From Haliea sp. (GTDB taxonomy: Bacteria > Pseudomonadota > Gammaproteobacteria > Pseudomonadales > Halieaceae), in assembly GCA_016704305.1 (NCBI GenBank), contig JADJAL010000017.1, positions 1 to 64,000 of the forward strand: a stretch of DNA of 64,000 bases, in the 5' to 3' direction. The position numbers and the translations under genes are program-made. Shown here one piece after another: positions 42,278-51,573 of the stretch; position 1 is the first letter of the stretch, and each line of letters starts with the position of its first letter. The notes below the pieces were generated by a model. It was not told the DNA's origin. It saw nothing but the letters and a program-made list of their open reading frames with translations, and made no database searches.

Positions 42278-43387
42278 ATGACCTTGCTGCACACGCCGCT
42301 TGATGCGCTGCATCGGGAATTGGGCGCCAAAATGGTGCCCTTTGCCGGTTATGACATGCCGGTACAGTACACTGCCGGCATCATTAAGGAGCACCTGCAC
42401 ACACGCGAGGCAGCCGGCCTGTTCGATGTCTCCCACATGGGGCAAGTCCTGATCGAAGGCGAGGGCAGTGCAGCGCTGCTCGAATCCCTGGTGCCTGTGG
42501 ATGTGCAGGCTCTTGCTATAAATCAGCAGACGTACGCGCTGCTCACCACGCCCAGTGGTGGTGTGCTGGATGACCTGATTATCACGCGCTGGGGCGAGGA
42601 GCAGTTTTTCCTGGTGGTGAATGCCGGCTGCAAGACGCAGGATATCGCACACCTGCGCGCGCACTTGTCGGGCCAGACGTTGACCGTGCTGGCAGAGCAC
42701 GCGCTGTTGGCCCTGCAGGGACCTGCCGCGCGCGCGGTGATGCATACGTTGTGTCCACAGGCGGCGCAATTGGTGTTTATGCATGGCTGTCAGGCGGTGA
42801 TCGACGGCGTCGCGGTTTACATTACCTGTTCCGGCTATACCGGCGAGGATGGTTTCGAAATTTCGGTACCGGCTGCGGCAGCGGAAGCGTTGGCGCGCCG
42901 CCTGCTGGCCATCGAAAGTGTGCAGGCCATTGGACTGGGTGCGCGCGATTCCCTGCGGCTGGAAGCCGGCTTATGCCTGTACGGCCACGAGTTAAGCACC
43001 GAGATCGACCCCGTGCAGGCTGGCCTGGTGTGGTCTATCAGCAAAGCGCGGCGCGAAGACGGCGCGCGTGCAGGTGGGTTCCCGGGTGCCGAGGTGATCT
43101 TCCAGCGCATTGCACAAAAGCCCGCGCTCTGCCGCGTCGGCCTCACTGTCGATGGCAAGCGGCCGGTGCGCGAGGGTCAGCCTGTGATGGATGAAGCAGG
43201 TCGGCAGGTAGGGGAAATTTGCTCGGCCTGTTACGGCGCCAGCGCGGGCGGGCCCATCGCCATGGCCTACATTGAGCGGGCGCTCGGGCAACCGGGCACG
43301 AAGTTACAGGTGGGTGTGCGCGACAAGTTGCTACCAGTAACCGTAACGACCATGCCATTTACGCCGCGGCGCTACTTCCGGGGTTGA
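42278..43387 (+). CDS. gcvT: Glycine cleavage system aminomethyltransferase (T protein)
   Basis: This 369-residue T protein transfers the methylene group from the aminomethyl-lipoyl H protein to tetrahydrofolate. It shows VPFAGYDMPVQY, GLFDVSHMGQ, LLTTPSGGVLDDLI, the folate-site CSGYTGEDGFEI and GARDSLRLEAGLCLYG. The ATG at 42278 has GAGGAG 5 bases upstream; an in-frame longer version lacks homology. gcvH and gcvP do not follow here. Confidence 0.95.
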   Translation: MTLLHTPLDALHRELGAKMVPFAGYDMPVQYTAGIIKEHLHTREAAGLFDVSHMGQVLIEGEGSAALLESLVPVDVQALAINQQTYALLTTPSGGVLDDLIITRWGEEQFFLVVNAGCKTQDIAHLRAHLSGQTLTVLAEHALLALQGPAARAVMHTLCPQAAQLVFMHGCQAVIDGVAVYITCSGYTGEDGFEISVPAAAAEALARRLLAIESVQAIGLGARDSLRLEAGLCLYGHELSTEIDPVQAGLVWSISKARREDGARAGGFPGAEVIFQRIAQKPALCRVGLTVDGKRPVREGQPVMDEAGRQVGEICSACYGASAGGPIAMAYIERALGQPGTKLQVGVRDKLLPVTVTTMPFTPRRYFRG

Positions 43388-43394
43388 GTGGCTG

Positions 43395-43946
43395 TCACGC
43401 CGCCCAGGCGCGCTGGGCGCGAAAGCGCTTCGACAGATAATCCATCTGGTCGGCCAGGATGCGATCCTTGGCGAGGAAGTGCCACTCCCAGGAGTTGGGC
43501 CTGAAGGGCACGGCCAACAGCGGCATGTGCGCTTCCTCGGGCGTGCGATTGTTCTTTTCCCAATTGCACCGCTTGCAGGCAGCCACCACGTTTTCCCAGC
43601 GGTCCGTGCCGCCGCGTGAGGTGGGCAGGACATGATCGCGCGTCAGGTCGGCGCGCGTGAATTGCTGCCCGCAGTACTGGCAGCGATGGTCGTCGCGCCG
43701 GAACAGGGTGCGGTTGCACAGCGGGGGACTGAAGCCCTCAATGATTTTGCCCTGGATGGCGACGATGGGCTGCAGGTCGATGCGTGAGCGCGCGCCGTTG
43801 ATGCGTTGAATGCCACCGAAAATCGGGGGCAGCGTTTCCCCGATGCCATACACGACATCCCCCTTGGCATAGGCGGTAATGGCCTCGTGCAGTGTTATCC
43901 AGCTGCGTGGTTGGCCAGCCAGATCAAGTCGCAGGATAGTTTGCAT
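43395..43946 (-). CDS. HNH endonuclease family protein
   Basis: This 183-residue protein has a zinc-dependent HNH module: CQYCGQQF, the HNH core TRDHVLPTSRGGTDRWENVV, and ACKRCNWEKNN, giving two CxxC knuckles. The N-terminal region (TLHEAITAYAKGDVVYGIGE) is typical of the stand-alone chromosomal HNH proteins common in proteobacteria, with unknown biological role. It converges on gcvT with 7 bases between. Confidence 0.88.
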   Translation of the reverse strand: MQTILRLDLAGQPRSWITLHEAITAYAKGDVVYGIGETLPPIFGGIQRINGARSRIDLQPIVAIQGKIIEGFSPPLCNRTLFRRDDHRCQYCGQQFTRADLTRDHVLPTSRGGTDRWENVVAACKRCNWEKNNRTPEEAHMPLLAVPFRPNSWEWHFLAKDRILADQMDYLSKRFRAQRAWAA

Positions 43947-44038
43947 TGTTTCGCACCCACAAATCTGGGCTAAAACTACTGCAAATTGATGGTAACTACA
44001 ATCGGGATGATGGCGCGCGTGTTTGAGTCAGCACCGCG

Positions 44039-45220
44039 TTAAATCCGATACTCCAGGTCGAACTCTTCCACCGGGAGCGGTTTGTCGAACACATAACCTT
44101 GCAGCATGTCGCAGCGCATTTCCGCCAGCCGATCCGCGATCGCAATGGATTCCACGCCCACCGCGACCACTTGCAGCGAAAAATTGTGCGCCAGGTCGAC
44201 CAACGCCTTTACCATCGCGTGGTCTTTCTCCGATACCAGCATGTTGCGGACGAAGCGCTGGTCGATCTTGACTTCATCAACGGGGAGGTCGCGGCAGGCC
44301 GCCAGCGAGGAAATCCCGGTACCAAACTCATCGATGGAAATCCGGACGCCAATAGCCTGCAACCTGGCAAGTTGCGCATGCATGCGCTCGTGATCGTCGC
44401 TCATGAACCTTTCGGTCACTTCCAGATTGAGCCGCGACGGTGTCACAGCGAATGACACCAGCGCATCACAGATGAAGGACGATATATCGCCATCGAGGAG
44501 CAGTGAAGGGCACAGGGTTATCGCGATGGAAAGTGGCTCAGGCCAGCGCGCCAGTCGCTGGACGGCAGATTTGATTACCCACTTGGTGACAGGTTTGATG
44601 ATGTCATGCCGCGCCGCCAGATCAATAAATTGGTCTGGGGCGATGATCCCGTGTTTGCTGTGGCTCCAGCGGATAAGTGCTTCGGCGCCTATCAGCTTGC
44701 GGGACCCCGCGTGTATCTTCGGCTGGTAGTACAGGTGGAATTCGCCGTGTTTCAAGGCCCTTTGCATCTGCTCCAGCAGTTCCAGCTCCTCCTGCTCGGT
44801 CTTCGCCTTGTGTGGGGAGAATACCTTGAACAGATCGTCCGATTGCTTGGCCTGGTCCAGCGCGATACCAGCCTCCTGCAAGGCCAGCGCCAGATCGCAG
44901 TTCTGGTCGTCGAACTGGGTGAAGCCCGCGGTCACCGTCAGTGGCAGTGCGCGCCCGAGGTGATAGTGCGGTTCGCTGAACACCTTGTCGAGATCGGCGG
45001 CCGCCTGTTCCAGCTCGCGGGTGCTATCGATATCCCTGAGAATGACACAGGCGCGGTTGTCGTTCAGGAAGCTCCACTCATCATGGGTTCTCACCCAGCC
45101 GTTCAGTCGCTGCCCGAACGCATCGTGCAGGATCTGGCTGGTGCTTTTATTGCGATAGTCTTCCGCGGCGCCGTGCACCAATTCCACTACACCAAGAACG
45201 CTGTTGGAGTTAGCGGGCAT
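44039..45220 (-). CDS. Degenerate EAL-domain protein (probably catalytically inactive)
   Basis: This 393-residue protein has an N-terminal GGDEF-like remnant without a GGDEF motif (about 20-140) and an EAL domain (about 147-393). EAL itself is kept (E180-L182 in GAEALIRW), as are E270 (LEVTE), K318 and LQGY. The conserved Asn is T235 (SIAITLCP), the DDFGTG pair is D297-E298, and the AEGVE glutamate is V354 (VAVGVE). Active c-di-GMP phosphodiesterases need these residues, so a sensory or scaffolding role is inferred. The gene overlaps the HD-GYP gene by one base. No signal peptide or membrane helix is seen. Confidence 0.88.
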   Translation of the reverse strand: MPANSNSVLGVVELVHGAAEDYRNKSTSQILHDAFGQRLNGWVRTHDEWSFLNDNRACVILRDIDSTRELEQAAADLDKVFSEPHYHLGRALPLTVTAGFTQFDDQNCDLALALQEAGIALDQAKQSDDLFKVFSPHKAKTEQEELELLEQMQRALKHGEFHLYYQPKIHAGSRKLIGAEALIRWSHSKHGIIAPDQFIDLAARHDIIKPVTKWVIKSAVQRLARWPEPLSIAITLCPSLLLDGDISSFICDALVSFAVTPSRLNLEVTERFMSDDHERMHAQLARLQAIGVRISIDEFGTGISSLAACRDLPVDEVKIDQRFVRNMLVSEKDHAMVKALVDLAHNFSLQVVAVGVESIAIADRLAEMRCDMLQGYVFDKPLPVEEFDLEYRI

Positions 45221-46404
45221 CAGATGAAAAATTCTTCACCGCTGACGCCGTAGGTACCGGACCGGAGTTCGCGGGAAATCCAGCGCTCGCCTTCTGCTGC
45301 GATGGACTGCTTGGCGAGATCCACCACTTTGGGTATCGCCAGGCGGTCTTTCGCCCTGTTCAACACGATCACCACTTCCGGCTTGAGTCGCCGCGTACTG
45401 TTCTGTGAGACGACGATGGCCACCTCGCCCGTGTTCAATTCGACCATGGTGCCGGTGGGAAACAAGCCGATGGCTTGCACGAACTGCTCCACCAGAGCCT
45501 CCTGAAACTGGTGGCCACTGCAATCCAGCAGTTCCAGGCTCGCTTCATTTGATGTACGCGCTTTGGCATACGGGCGCGGTGTAATCATGGCGTCGTAGGT
45601 ATCCACCATCCCGGCGATACGCGCGAGCAAGGGTATTTCCGCGCCCTGCATGCCGCGCGGGTATCCCGAGCCATCCATGCGTTCGTGGTGATTCTCAATG
45701 ATGCCGAGAATCTGGATGTCCATATGGGCGCTTTTGGACACCAGGTCCGCACCCATGATGGGGTGTGCCCTGATAATGCGGCGCTGTGCATCGGAAAGGT
45801 TTTCCGCCTGGTCGAGCAATTCCGGCGGGAGTTGCGTCATGCCGATATCGCACAACGCACAACCGAGGGCGAGTTTTTCCAGCTCGTGCCGACTGAGCCC
45901 TATTTGCCGCCCCAGGATGACGCCCCAAATTGCCATGGCAATGCCGTGGCGGTAGCGGTACTCCTCGCTGTCTTTCAGGCGCAGCAGGGCGGCCACGGCC
46001 TCCGGGCTGCGAAACACGCCATCAATCAGTGGGTTGAGGGCAGCTTGCACGGCCCTGAGATCAGCGCCCTCGCTGCCGCTGCGCAGTGAGTGGAATACGG
46101 CGTCCAGTGTCTCGGCTGCGCGCTCGAAAGCGATTTTGGTGCTTTTGAATTCTTCGCGCAGCGCCAGGCGCACAATGGGCTTTGGCTCAACCGCGTTAAC
46201 AGCCAGTTTCAGCGAACGTCGTGTGCCGTTGTATTCCGCATCGATGTACACATGGTCTACGTAATTGGACACGTACAGGATCTCGTCGGCATCGCGTACG
46301 ACGAAGCCTTGCAGTTCAAATGGAGTCTCCAGCCACGGCCTGTCAAGCTCCGCAATGAACATGCCCGGCTCCAGATTTGTCGCGGGGAGTTTGACCAAGC
46401 GCAC
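45220..46404 (-). CDS. DUF3391 + HD-GYP domain protein with altered HD motif
   Basis: This 394-residue protein has an N-terminal DUF3391 region (VKLPATNLEPGMFIAELDRP) and a C-terminal HD-GYP domain. First His153, HP in RAHPIMG, HHE (239-241), GSGYP and VDTYDA are kept, but the HD pair reads C185-D186 and the usual GK is G188-M189 (LCDIGM). Loss of a metal-ligand histidine makes c-di-GMP hydrolysis doubtful. The GTG at 46404 is chosen since AGGAG lies 6 bases upstream; the longer frame is not homologous. Translationally coupled to the EAL gene. Confidence 0.87.
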   Translation of the reverse strand: MRLVKLPATNLEPGMFIAELDRPWLETPFELQGFVVRDADEILYVSNYVDHVYIDAEYNGTRRSLKLAVNAVEPKPIVRLALREEFKSTKIAFERAAETLDAVFHSLRSGSEGADLRAVQAALNPLIDGVFRSPEAVAALLRLKDSEEYRYRHGIAMAIWGVILGRQIGLSRHELEKLALGCALCDIGMTQLPPELLDQAENLSDAQRRIIRAHPIMGADLVSKSAHMDIQILGIIENHHERMDGSGYPRGMQGAEIPLLARIAGMVDTYDAMITPRPYAKARTSNEASLELLDCSGHQFQEALVEQFVQAIGLFPTGTMVELNTGEVAIVVSQNSTRRLKPEVVIVLNRAKDRLAIPKVVDLAKQSIAAEGERWISRELRSGTYGVSGEEFFI

Positions 46405-46493
46405 GTGCACCTCCTGAATTATGTCCGCGTAGGACAAGACTAGTAAGTGCGCAAAGGGGTGTCGATTGCAGGGTGTAAGAAAGGAGAACTGGG

Positions 46494-47615
46494 TCACCAG
46501 CGATCTGGCGTTTTGTGATGTTGTTCCGCTATGTCATGCCGCTGATGGGATTCCCCGGGCACAATAACCCGCAGATTTTCCGCCCTAGCAACTGGTGATG
46601 CTGATGCTGATGGCCTCAGGTTGCACTCGCCTTTCTGCGCTTCCGTGAGCGTGATTTCATATTTCTGGTTGCTCGGGAGGGGTATGGCCAGGCCGTTGTA
46701 CTCAACCGCGTCGTCCGCAGCGGTATTGCAGGAAAAGGCGATGGTGTAACTGCCGGGGGGAACAAACCCGAACGTATACGTCCAGCTCACGGGTGTGCCG
46801 CTTGACGCCATCGAGGCGACGGCAAACGGTGCAATGGCATTCGCGGGTATGGTCGTGATGCTGTCGCTGTTGAACACGTCGGCCAGGTTTTCTGACAGTA
46901 AATTACTGCCTTTATAGAGGTAAACCCGATTGCCTTTGATTGGCTCGCCTTTCTCACTGCAGGGCGATACCGAGTTGAACAACGCACTGTCCACCGTGCC
47001 TGAGAGCGTGGCGGCCGTCTGATTGTTCTCTATGCGCACGCCGTTCGTGGTCAGCAGGTAGGTCTCTGACGACGCCTCGTACTGCAGTGCCTGCGCCAGG
47101 CCAAACTCCACGGTAAAGGTTTGCTTGCCAGAGGCGAGCTGGATGCCCGGCAGCCCCCGGACGCCGCTTGAAACCTTGATCGCCTTGAAGCTGTCGTCTT
47201 CCTGCTGGACATAGGATTCGTTTACGCCGCCGGTGAGGATTGCGATGGAGACCGCATTGTAGGTCCCCGTCACGAGTTCAAGGTCGGTGATGACTTCCAG
47301 TTGAGCGGTGCCCCGGTATTTCAGCAGGTCGATCTTGAAGGTGGGCACGTCGACAAGGTTCAATGCAGGAATGGTAAATTCATCGACGACGACATCCTCT
47401 ACCCCGCTGCGCTGAAACGTAATGGAATCCACCTCAATCACTACCTGCTTCAGGTCTTCGGGGAGTGAGTCTGAAAACCCGAGCGTGAGCAGCGCCGGAC
47501 GGTCCTCATCATCGTTCTCGCTATTGCAATCAAAGCCGCAACCGCAACCGCCCAGCGGCAGCAGCAAGGGCAGCAGAAGCAGACCGGGCAACAACATTTT
47601 CACGGCAATTTTCAT
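46494..47615 (-). CDS. DUF4382-type lipoprotein (possible frameshift near C-terminus)
   Basis: This 373-residue lipoprotein has a signal peptide ending LGGC (Cys about residue 24) and an Asn/Asp/Glu-rich spacer. The DUF4382-like beta-sandwich includes LTLGFSDSLPEDLKQVVIEV and DLLKYRGTAQ, followed by a second beta-rich region (TLSGTVD). The function is unknown; the family is exported. The last 36 or so residues (RPSASASPVARAENL...) look non-homologous. One base more near 46626-46629 would give VQPEAISISITSC and a stop at 46585-46587, suggesting another single-base indel. Confidence 0.78.
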   Translation of the reverse strand: MKIAVKMLLPGLLLLPLLLPLGGCGCGFDCNSENDDEDRPALLTLGFSDSLPEDLKQVVIEVDSITFQRSGVEDVVVDEFTIPALNLVDVPTFKIDLLKYRGTAQLEVITDLELVTGTYNAVSIAILTGGVNESYVQQEDDSFKAIKVSSGVRGLPGIQLASGKQTFTVEFGLAQALQYEASSETYLLTTNGVRIENNQTAATLSGTVDSALFNSVSPCSEKGEPIKGNRVYLYKGSNLLSENLADVFNSDSITTIPANAIAPFAVASMASSGTPVSWTYTFGFVPPGSYTIAFSCNTAADDAVEYNGLAIPLPSNQKYEITLTEAQKGECNLRPSASASPVARAENLRVIVPGESHQRHDIAEQHHKTPDRW

Positions 47616-47774
47616 GGGCGGCGAGAAGACCTGAAGTGAAGTGGGGACAGAGCCTGTCCAACAGTGTCAGGCATTATGAGCGAAGACGGGCGCAAGTTGT
47701 AGCCGTGCCTTGTGCATCTCGCGGGTCTGGCAGACAATCAAGCCCCGGTTCCACAACGCGTGAAGGAGATATCG

Positions 47775-48023
47775 ATGGGTATTTTTTCCTGGATTGTACT
47801 GGGTCTGCTGGCCGGTGCATTGGCGAAGTTGCTGATGCCGGGCAAGGACGGCGGCGGCTGGATCCTGACGATGGTGTTGGGGATTGTCGGCGCGTTTGTC
47901 GGTGGCTACCTTGGCTCATTGCTGGGCATGGGCGGTCCTGCCGATGGTGTGAACATGGGCAGCATTGCCACCGCCACCGCCGGTGCCTTCGTGGTACTTC
48001 TGGTGTTCAGGCTGCTGAAATAG
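47775..48023 (+). CDS. GlsB/YeaQ/YmgE family stress membrane protein
   Basis: This 82-residue protein has three glycine-rich hydrophobic helices: MGIFSWIVLGLLAGALAKLL, GGGWILTMVLGIVGAFVGG and ATAGAFVVLLVFRLL. This is the transglycosylase-associated/GlsB pattern. Relatives are induced by stress, with unclear molecular role. The ATG at 47775 has AAGGAG 6 bases upstream. Confidence 0.92.
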   Translation: MGIFSWIVLGLLAGALAKLLMPGKDGGGWILTMVLGIVGAFVGGYLGSLLGMGGPADGVNMGSIATATAGAFVVLLVFRLLK

Positions 48024-48103
48024 ATTGCTTCGCCGCGCAGCGGCAAAGGCAGCGTTACCCTGAGAGGTAACCCGGTCGCCCACGCCCCGCAGCGACCGGT
48101 TGT

Positions 48104-48931
48104 TCAAGGACTTTGTCGCGCGCGATACGCTTGCGCATACGCAATGCCGTCGGCGTTGTCGATGATGGCGCCGTTGGGCAACTCGCTGGTACGGGCGCTG
48201 ATTTCCAGCATGGCCCCGCCCAGTTCTTCCGAACCGATGACCAGCGCACCCGGCCGCAGTAGCGCCTCAAGCAAATAGTGCATCGCGTTTGCCTGTTCGC
48301 TGCTGGGCCGAATAAACGCGGAGCGGTGGCCAAACGTACGCAATCCGCTGCCTTCAGCCAATGCCGCCACCTCGCGTTCCGCGCGACCTTTCTCCCTGGC
48401 CCAGTGTTGTGCGCCGTCGCTATCGGTGCCCATGCCGGTGACATAGTGGAATGCCATCGGCCCGTCCCGGCGCGCTGCCAGCCACGCGGTGACAAAAGCG
48501 ACCGGAAAATCGACATGTATCCGGGTGTACGTCTCATCATCCATTCCCAGTGACGTGGTGCCGAGGCCCCACAGCACGGTATTGACCTCGCCGAGTATGT
48601 CAGCGAGCGCGGAATAGTCGGTAAAGTCCTCGTGGAGTCGCATCTCGATTTCTCCCTGCGCTACGCCGGCTTCAATGCGCGGGCTACTGCGCCGCGTCAC
48701 GACATAGACTTTCTCGACGTCCGGGTCGGCCATTGCAGCCTTGAGCAAGCCGTCACCCACAGAGCCGGTTGCGCCGAACACCATCACCACCTGATTGGCG
48801 TGTTCATGCACGGGCGCGTTTGCCGACGGGCGCAGGCTGCCCAGCGTGAGCGCTCCCCATATATTGAGCGCCACCACCAGCAGCGCCAGGCCGACCAGGA
48901 GCAGCACGGCAAGTTTCTTGAGAGCTTTCAT
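48104..48931 (-). CDS. Membrane-anchored NAD(P)-binding SDR-like protein
   Basis: This 275-residue protein has an N-terminal transmembrane segment (about 5-30) followed by a Rossmann domain with dinucleotide loop VFGATGSVGDGLL. The segments VLWGLGTTSLGMD and YVTGMGTDSDGAQHWAREKG (Tyr/Lys-like positions) recall NAD-dependent epimerase/NmrA-type atypical SDRs (YbjT-like). The substrate is unknown. The soluble domain after a signal-anchor could face the periplasm, which is unusual for an NAD(P) enzyme. Confidence 0.75.
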   Translation of the reverse strand: MKALKKLAVLLLVGLALLVVALNIWGALTLGSLRPSANAPVHEHANQVVMVFGATGSVGDGLLKAAMADPDVEKVYVVTRRSSPRIEAGVAQGEIEMRLHEDFTDYSALADILGEVNTVLWGLGTTSLGMDDETYTRIHVDFPVAFVTAWLAARRDGPMAFHYVTGMGTDSDGAQHWAREKGRAEREVAALAEGSGLRTFGHRSAFIRPSSEQANAMHYLLEALLRPGALVIGSEELGGAMLEISARTSELPNGAIIDNADGIAYAQAYRARQSP

Positions 48932-48986
48932 CGCGAGTCTCCTGGGCGCGTCCGGGTCTGCGAATGTGTTCGCCGGCAGCCCGCGA

Positions 48987-50045
48987 TTAGCGGGACAGCT
49001 CGGGTGCGGCCCGCCCCGCGATCAGCGGCAGGTCGAGGTAGGTCTTGATCCCCGGCGCCGCGCGGCACACATAGGGAATCGCACTGATGCAGTGATTGGC
49101 GGTGGCGACGATGCCGGGATTGCGGATCAGGCCGGCGGCGATTGACTCGGGGTGCCAGCCGTGGAACGTGACATGCGAGGACGGGTCGCCGCTCACCGCC
49201 ACTTCAAAACGCTCGCCCTCCGGCCCGAAGTTCCAGGCCGGCTCCAGATGTTCTTCACCCATGAACCAGTTCACGCGCACGGTGATCACTGGCACGCCGC
49301 GCACGGTGTGCTGCCAGGTGAAGCGCTGCGCAGCGACGAGGCCTGGCGCGATCACACCTATCGGGGAGTCGATAGGCGCGGTGGCGACGGCGACCTCGTG
49401 CGTGCTGAGCACCTTGGCATCCACGTCGAAGCCCAGTTCAGCGGCCACCATTTCCATGGATTGCTGGAAACCCTGCCCGAGGAAGTGGACCATCGGGCTG
49501 GCCGCCGCTTCCTGCGGCGTCTTGCCGAACAGCATGATGTCGCTGATCACGGCGGGCGCGCCGTAGGTGCGGATGTCGGAGAATTCCTCCGCGCGCACAT
49601 GCGTGATCGCGCTCGACAGCGCGGAAACCATCAGCGGAAAGCGCTCGGTAATGCCGCCGGGATGAATGCCGGTGCCGTGCAAAGTGCTGTTGCCAGCCTG
49701 GCAAGCTGTCTCCAGCGCGCTGACATCGCGCTTGCCGGGATAAAACCAGTTGAGCGGCGTCACCACGTTCTTGCCCGAGGCGAGCAGGCGCGCGACGAGC
49801 GTCGGGTCGGCCATGATCGGGCTGTACATGACACAATCCGCGTCCATCGCGATGAGTGCGTCGACATCACAGGTTGCCGTGACGCCGAGTGGCGCCATGC
49901 CGCAAATTTCACCGACATCGCGCCCGGCCTTCTCCCGGCTGTGCACCCAGCAGCCCACCAGTTCCAGTTCCGGGTGCGCCACAATTCCTTCTATCGCCGC
50001 TCTGCCGACGCCGCCGGTGGCCCACTGTATGACGCGTATTGCCAT
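48987..50045 (-). CDS. Dihydrodipicolinate reductase-like / 2,4-diaminopentanoate dehydrogenase-like oxidoreductase
   Basis: This 352-residue protein begins MAIRVIQWATGGVGRAAIEG, a Rossmann loop typical of a family annotated as dihydrodipicolinate reductase-like in actinobacteria and marine proteobacteria. GTGIHPGGITERFPLMVSAL is a conserved block. The true substrate is not known; relatives often sit in hydrophobic-compound degradation clusters. The ATG at 50045 lies 5 bases downstream of the NTF2-like gene, so the two form an operon. Confidence 0.8.
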   Translation of the reverse strand: MAIRVIQWATGGVGRAAIEGIVAHPELELVGCWVHSREKAGRDVGEICGMAPLGVTATCDVDALIAMDADCVMYSPIMADPTLVARLLASGKNVVTPLNWFYPGKRDVSALETACQAGNSTLHGTGIHPGGITERFPLMVSALSSAITHVRAEEFSDIRTYGAPAVISDIMLFGKTPQEAAASPMVHFLGQGFQQSMEMVAAELGFDVDAKVLSTHEVAVATAPIDSPIGVIAPGLVAAQRFTWQHTVRGVPVITVRVNWFMGEEHLEPAWNFGPEGERFEVAVSGDPSSHVTFHGWHPESIAAGLIRNPGIVATANHCISAIPYVCRAAPGIKTYLDLPLIAGRAAPELSR

Positions 50046-50050
50046 GATCG

Positions 50051-50587
50051 CTATTTCCCCTGGTTGGTAAAGGCGTCGGGCAGGCCACGCCAGGCGAGCG
50101 GCAGCTCCGTCGACCAGTTGGGCTTGCGCGGCGGCATGTTGAATCCGGGTGGCGGCTGCCAGGCCATCGCCTTCATCGTTTCGCCGATGTAGTTCATGTT
50201 CAGGTAGTCGTGGCTGTAGCAGAACAGGCCGTCGCCGGCATAGTAGAGTATCGACAGGCCGGGTACGATCCACTGGCCGCCGTCCGGTTTGTCGCCCAGC
50301 ACCTGGTCCCAGTGGCTCACCAGCCGGTGTCCGTCGACCATCGTCCAGCGCTCCGGCGTCGACCAGCCGTGGCCGGTGAGCCCGGCCATGGAATCCTGGA
50401 AAAACTGGCGGATGCCTTCCCGCGTCTCCTGCCGACCCCACGCGGGATCGATGTAAACCGCGTCCTCGGTGAAGAAATCCGCCATCACGTCCCAGCCGCA
50501 CTCGCCAACATCCACCTTGTCGCGGGTGGCGACAAACCGGTGGTAGGTGTCCTGCGCTTCCTGTTCGATTTGGGATTTTGTTTTCAT
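50051..50587 (-). CDS. NTF2-like/SnoaL-type protein
   Basis: This 178-residue protein has the cone-shaped NTF2 fold pattern: MADFFTEDAVYIDPAWGRQ early, and WDQVLGDKPDGGQWIVPG and SILYYAGDGLFCYSHDYLNM later. Such proteins act as small hydrolases, isomerases or dehydratases on hydrophobic ligands. The ATG at 50587 has GGAG upstream. It is upstream of, and coupled to, the DHDPR-like oxidoreductase. Confidence 0.8.
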   Translation of the reverse strand: MKTKSQIEQEAQDTYHRFVATRDKVDVGECGWDVMADFFTEDAVYIDPAWGRQETREGIRQFFQDSMAGLTGHGWSTPERWTMVDGHRLVSHWDQVLGDKPDGGQWIVPGLSILYYAGDGLFCYSHDYLNMNYIGETMKAMAWQPPPGFNMPPRKPNWSTELPLAWRGLPDAFTNQGK

Positions 50588-50788
50588 GGGCGCTCCTGTT
50601 TTTTTTGATTGCACCGCAACATAGTGGATATGGCGGGTGTTGTCGATGCTTTGACGCCTAAGCACAAGGGAAGCGGTCGCTATGGCGATGCGGGTTCAGC
50701 AAAGCGGACTGCGCTACTTGCGCTGCGCAGTTGGGCGCGCGTAGAGTTCTCTCTCAATCGTATCTGGAACAGCACGAGCACACGCATC

Positions 50789-51529
50789 ATGATAGACCTG
50801 CATTACTGGCCCACGCCCAACGGCAAGAAGCTCACCATCCTGCTGGAGGAGTGCGGCATCGACTACACCGTGATCTACTGCGAGATCGGGCGCGGCGCGC
50901 AGTTTGAGGACGAGTTTCTGCGCATCAGTCCCAACAACCGCATGCCCGCCATTGTCGACCACGATCCGAGGGACAACGGCAAGCCGCTTTCAGTGTTTGA
51001 ATCCGGGGCGTGCATGATGTACCTCGCCGAGAAGACCGGGCAGTTTGGTGGCAGTGGCCAGCGGGAAAAGTGGGAAGTCTACCAGTGGGTGATGTGGCAG
51101 ATGGCGAACCAGGGCCCCAAGATCGGCGAGCGTGGACACTTCGCGCGACTCAAGGACAGCCAGGGCGACCAGTCCTACGCGCTGCGCCGGTTTAATGACG
51201 AAGTGCACCGCCTGTATGGCGTGATGAATAATCGGCTGTACGATCGGCGCTACCTCGCTGGCGACAATTACACGATTGCCGATATGGCGTGCTACCCCTG
51301 GAGTGTCGGCTGGGAGGCGCAGGGGATTGATATCAACGAGTTTAAATACGTCAAGCGCTGGCTGTGCGAACTGGCTCAGCGCCCAGCGCTGAAGCGAGGT
51401 ATGGATGTGGGCAGCGAGATGCGCCAGGACCATTCCCAGCTCTCGGAAAAAGAAGTCAGCCATATCATTTCGCTGCTGTATAACCAGCGCGCCCGACCGG
51501 CGCCTGAGCACGGCGGCCTGCTGGAATAA
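50789..51529 (+). CDS. Glutathione S-transferase (YfcG/YghU-like)
   Basis: This 246-residue protein has an N-terminal thioredoxin-like domain (MIDLHYWPTPNGKKLTILLE, NNRMPAIVDHD, FESGACMMYLAEK) and a C-terminal helical domain with AGDNYTIADMACYPW. It resembles the nu-class YfcG/YghU disulfide-bond reductases. The ATG at 50789 matches the family start although no strong ribosome site precedes it; the longer upstream frame lacks homology. Confidence 0.9.
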   Translation: MIDLHYWPTPNGKKLTILLEECGIDYTVIYCEIGRGAQFEDEFLRISPNNRMPAIVDHDPRDNGKPLSVFESGACMMYLAEKTGQFGGSGQREKWEVYQWVMWQMANQGPKIGERGHFARLKDSQGDQSYALRRFNDEVHRLYGVMNNRLYDRRYLAGDNYTIADMACYPWSVGWEAQGIDINEFKYVKRWLCELAQRPALKRGMDVGSEMRQDHSQLSEKEVSHIISLLYNQRARPAPEHGGLLE

Positions 51530-51573
51530 TCGCGCCGGCGTCGCGCGGTCTGCGCACCCGGCGGTAGTGATAC

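Noticed and set aside
41824..42330. Minus-strand open frame of 168 codons before gcvT
   Set aside because: It overlaps the gcvT start and ribosome site, spans a 14-base inverted repeat and shows no known family. The part near 41830-42080 could conceivably be coding, but the support is too weak.
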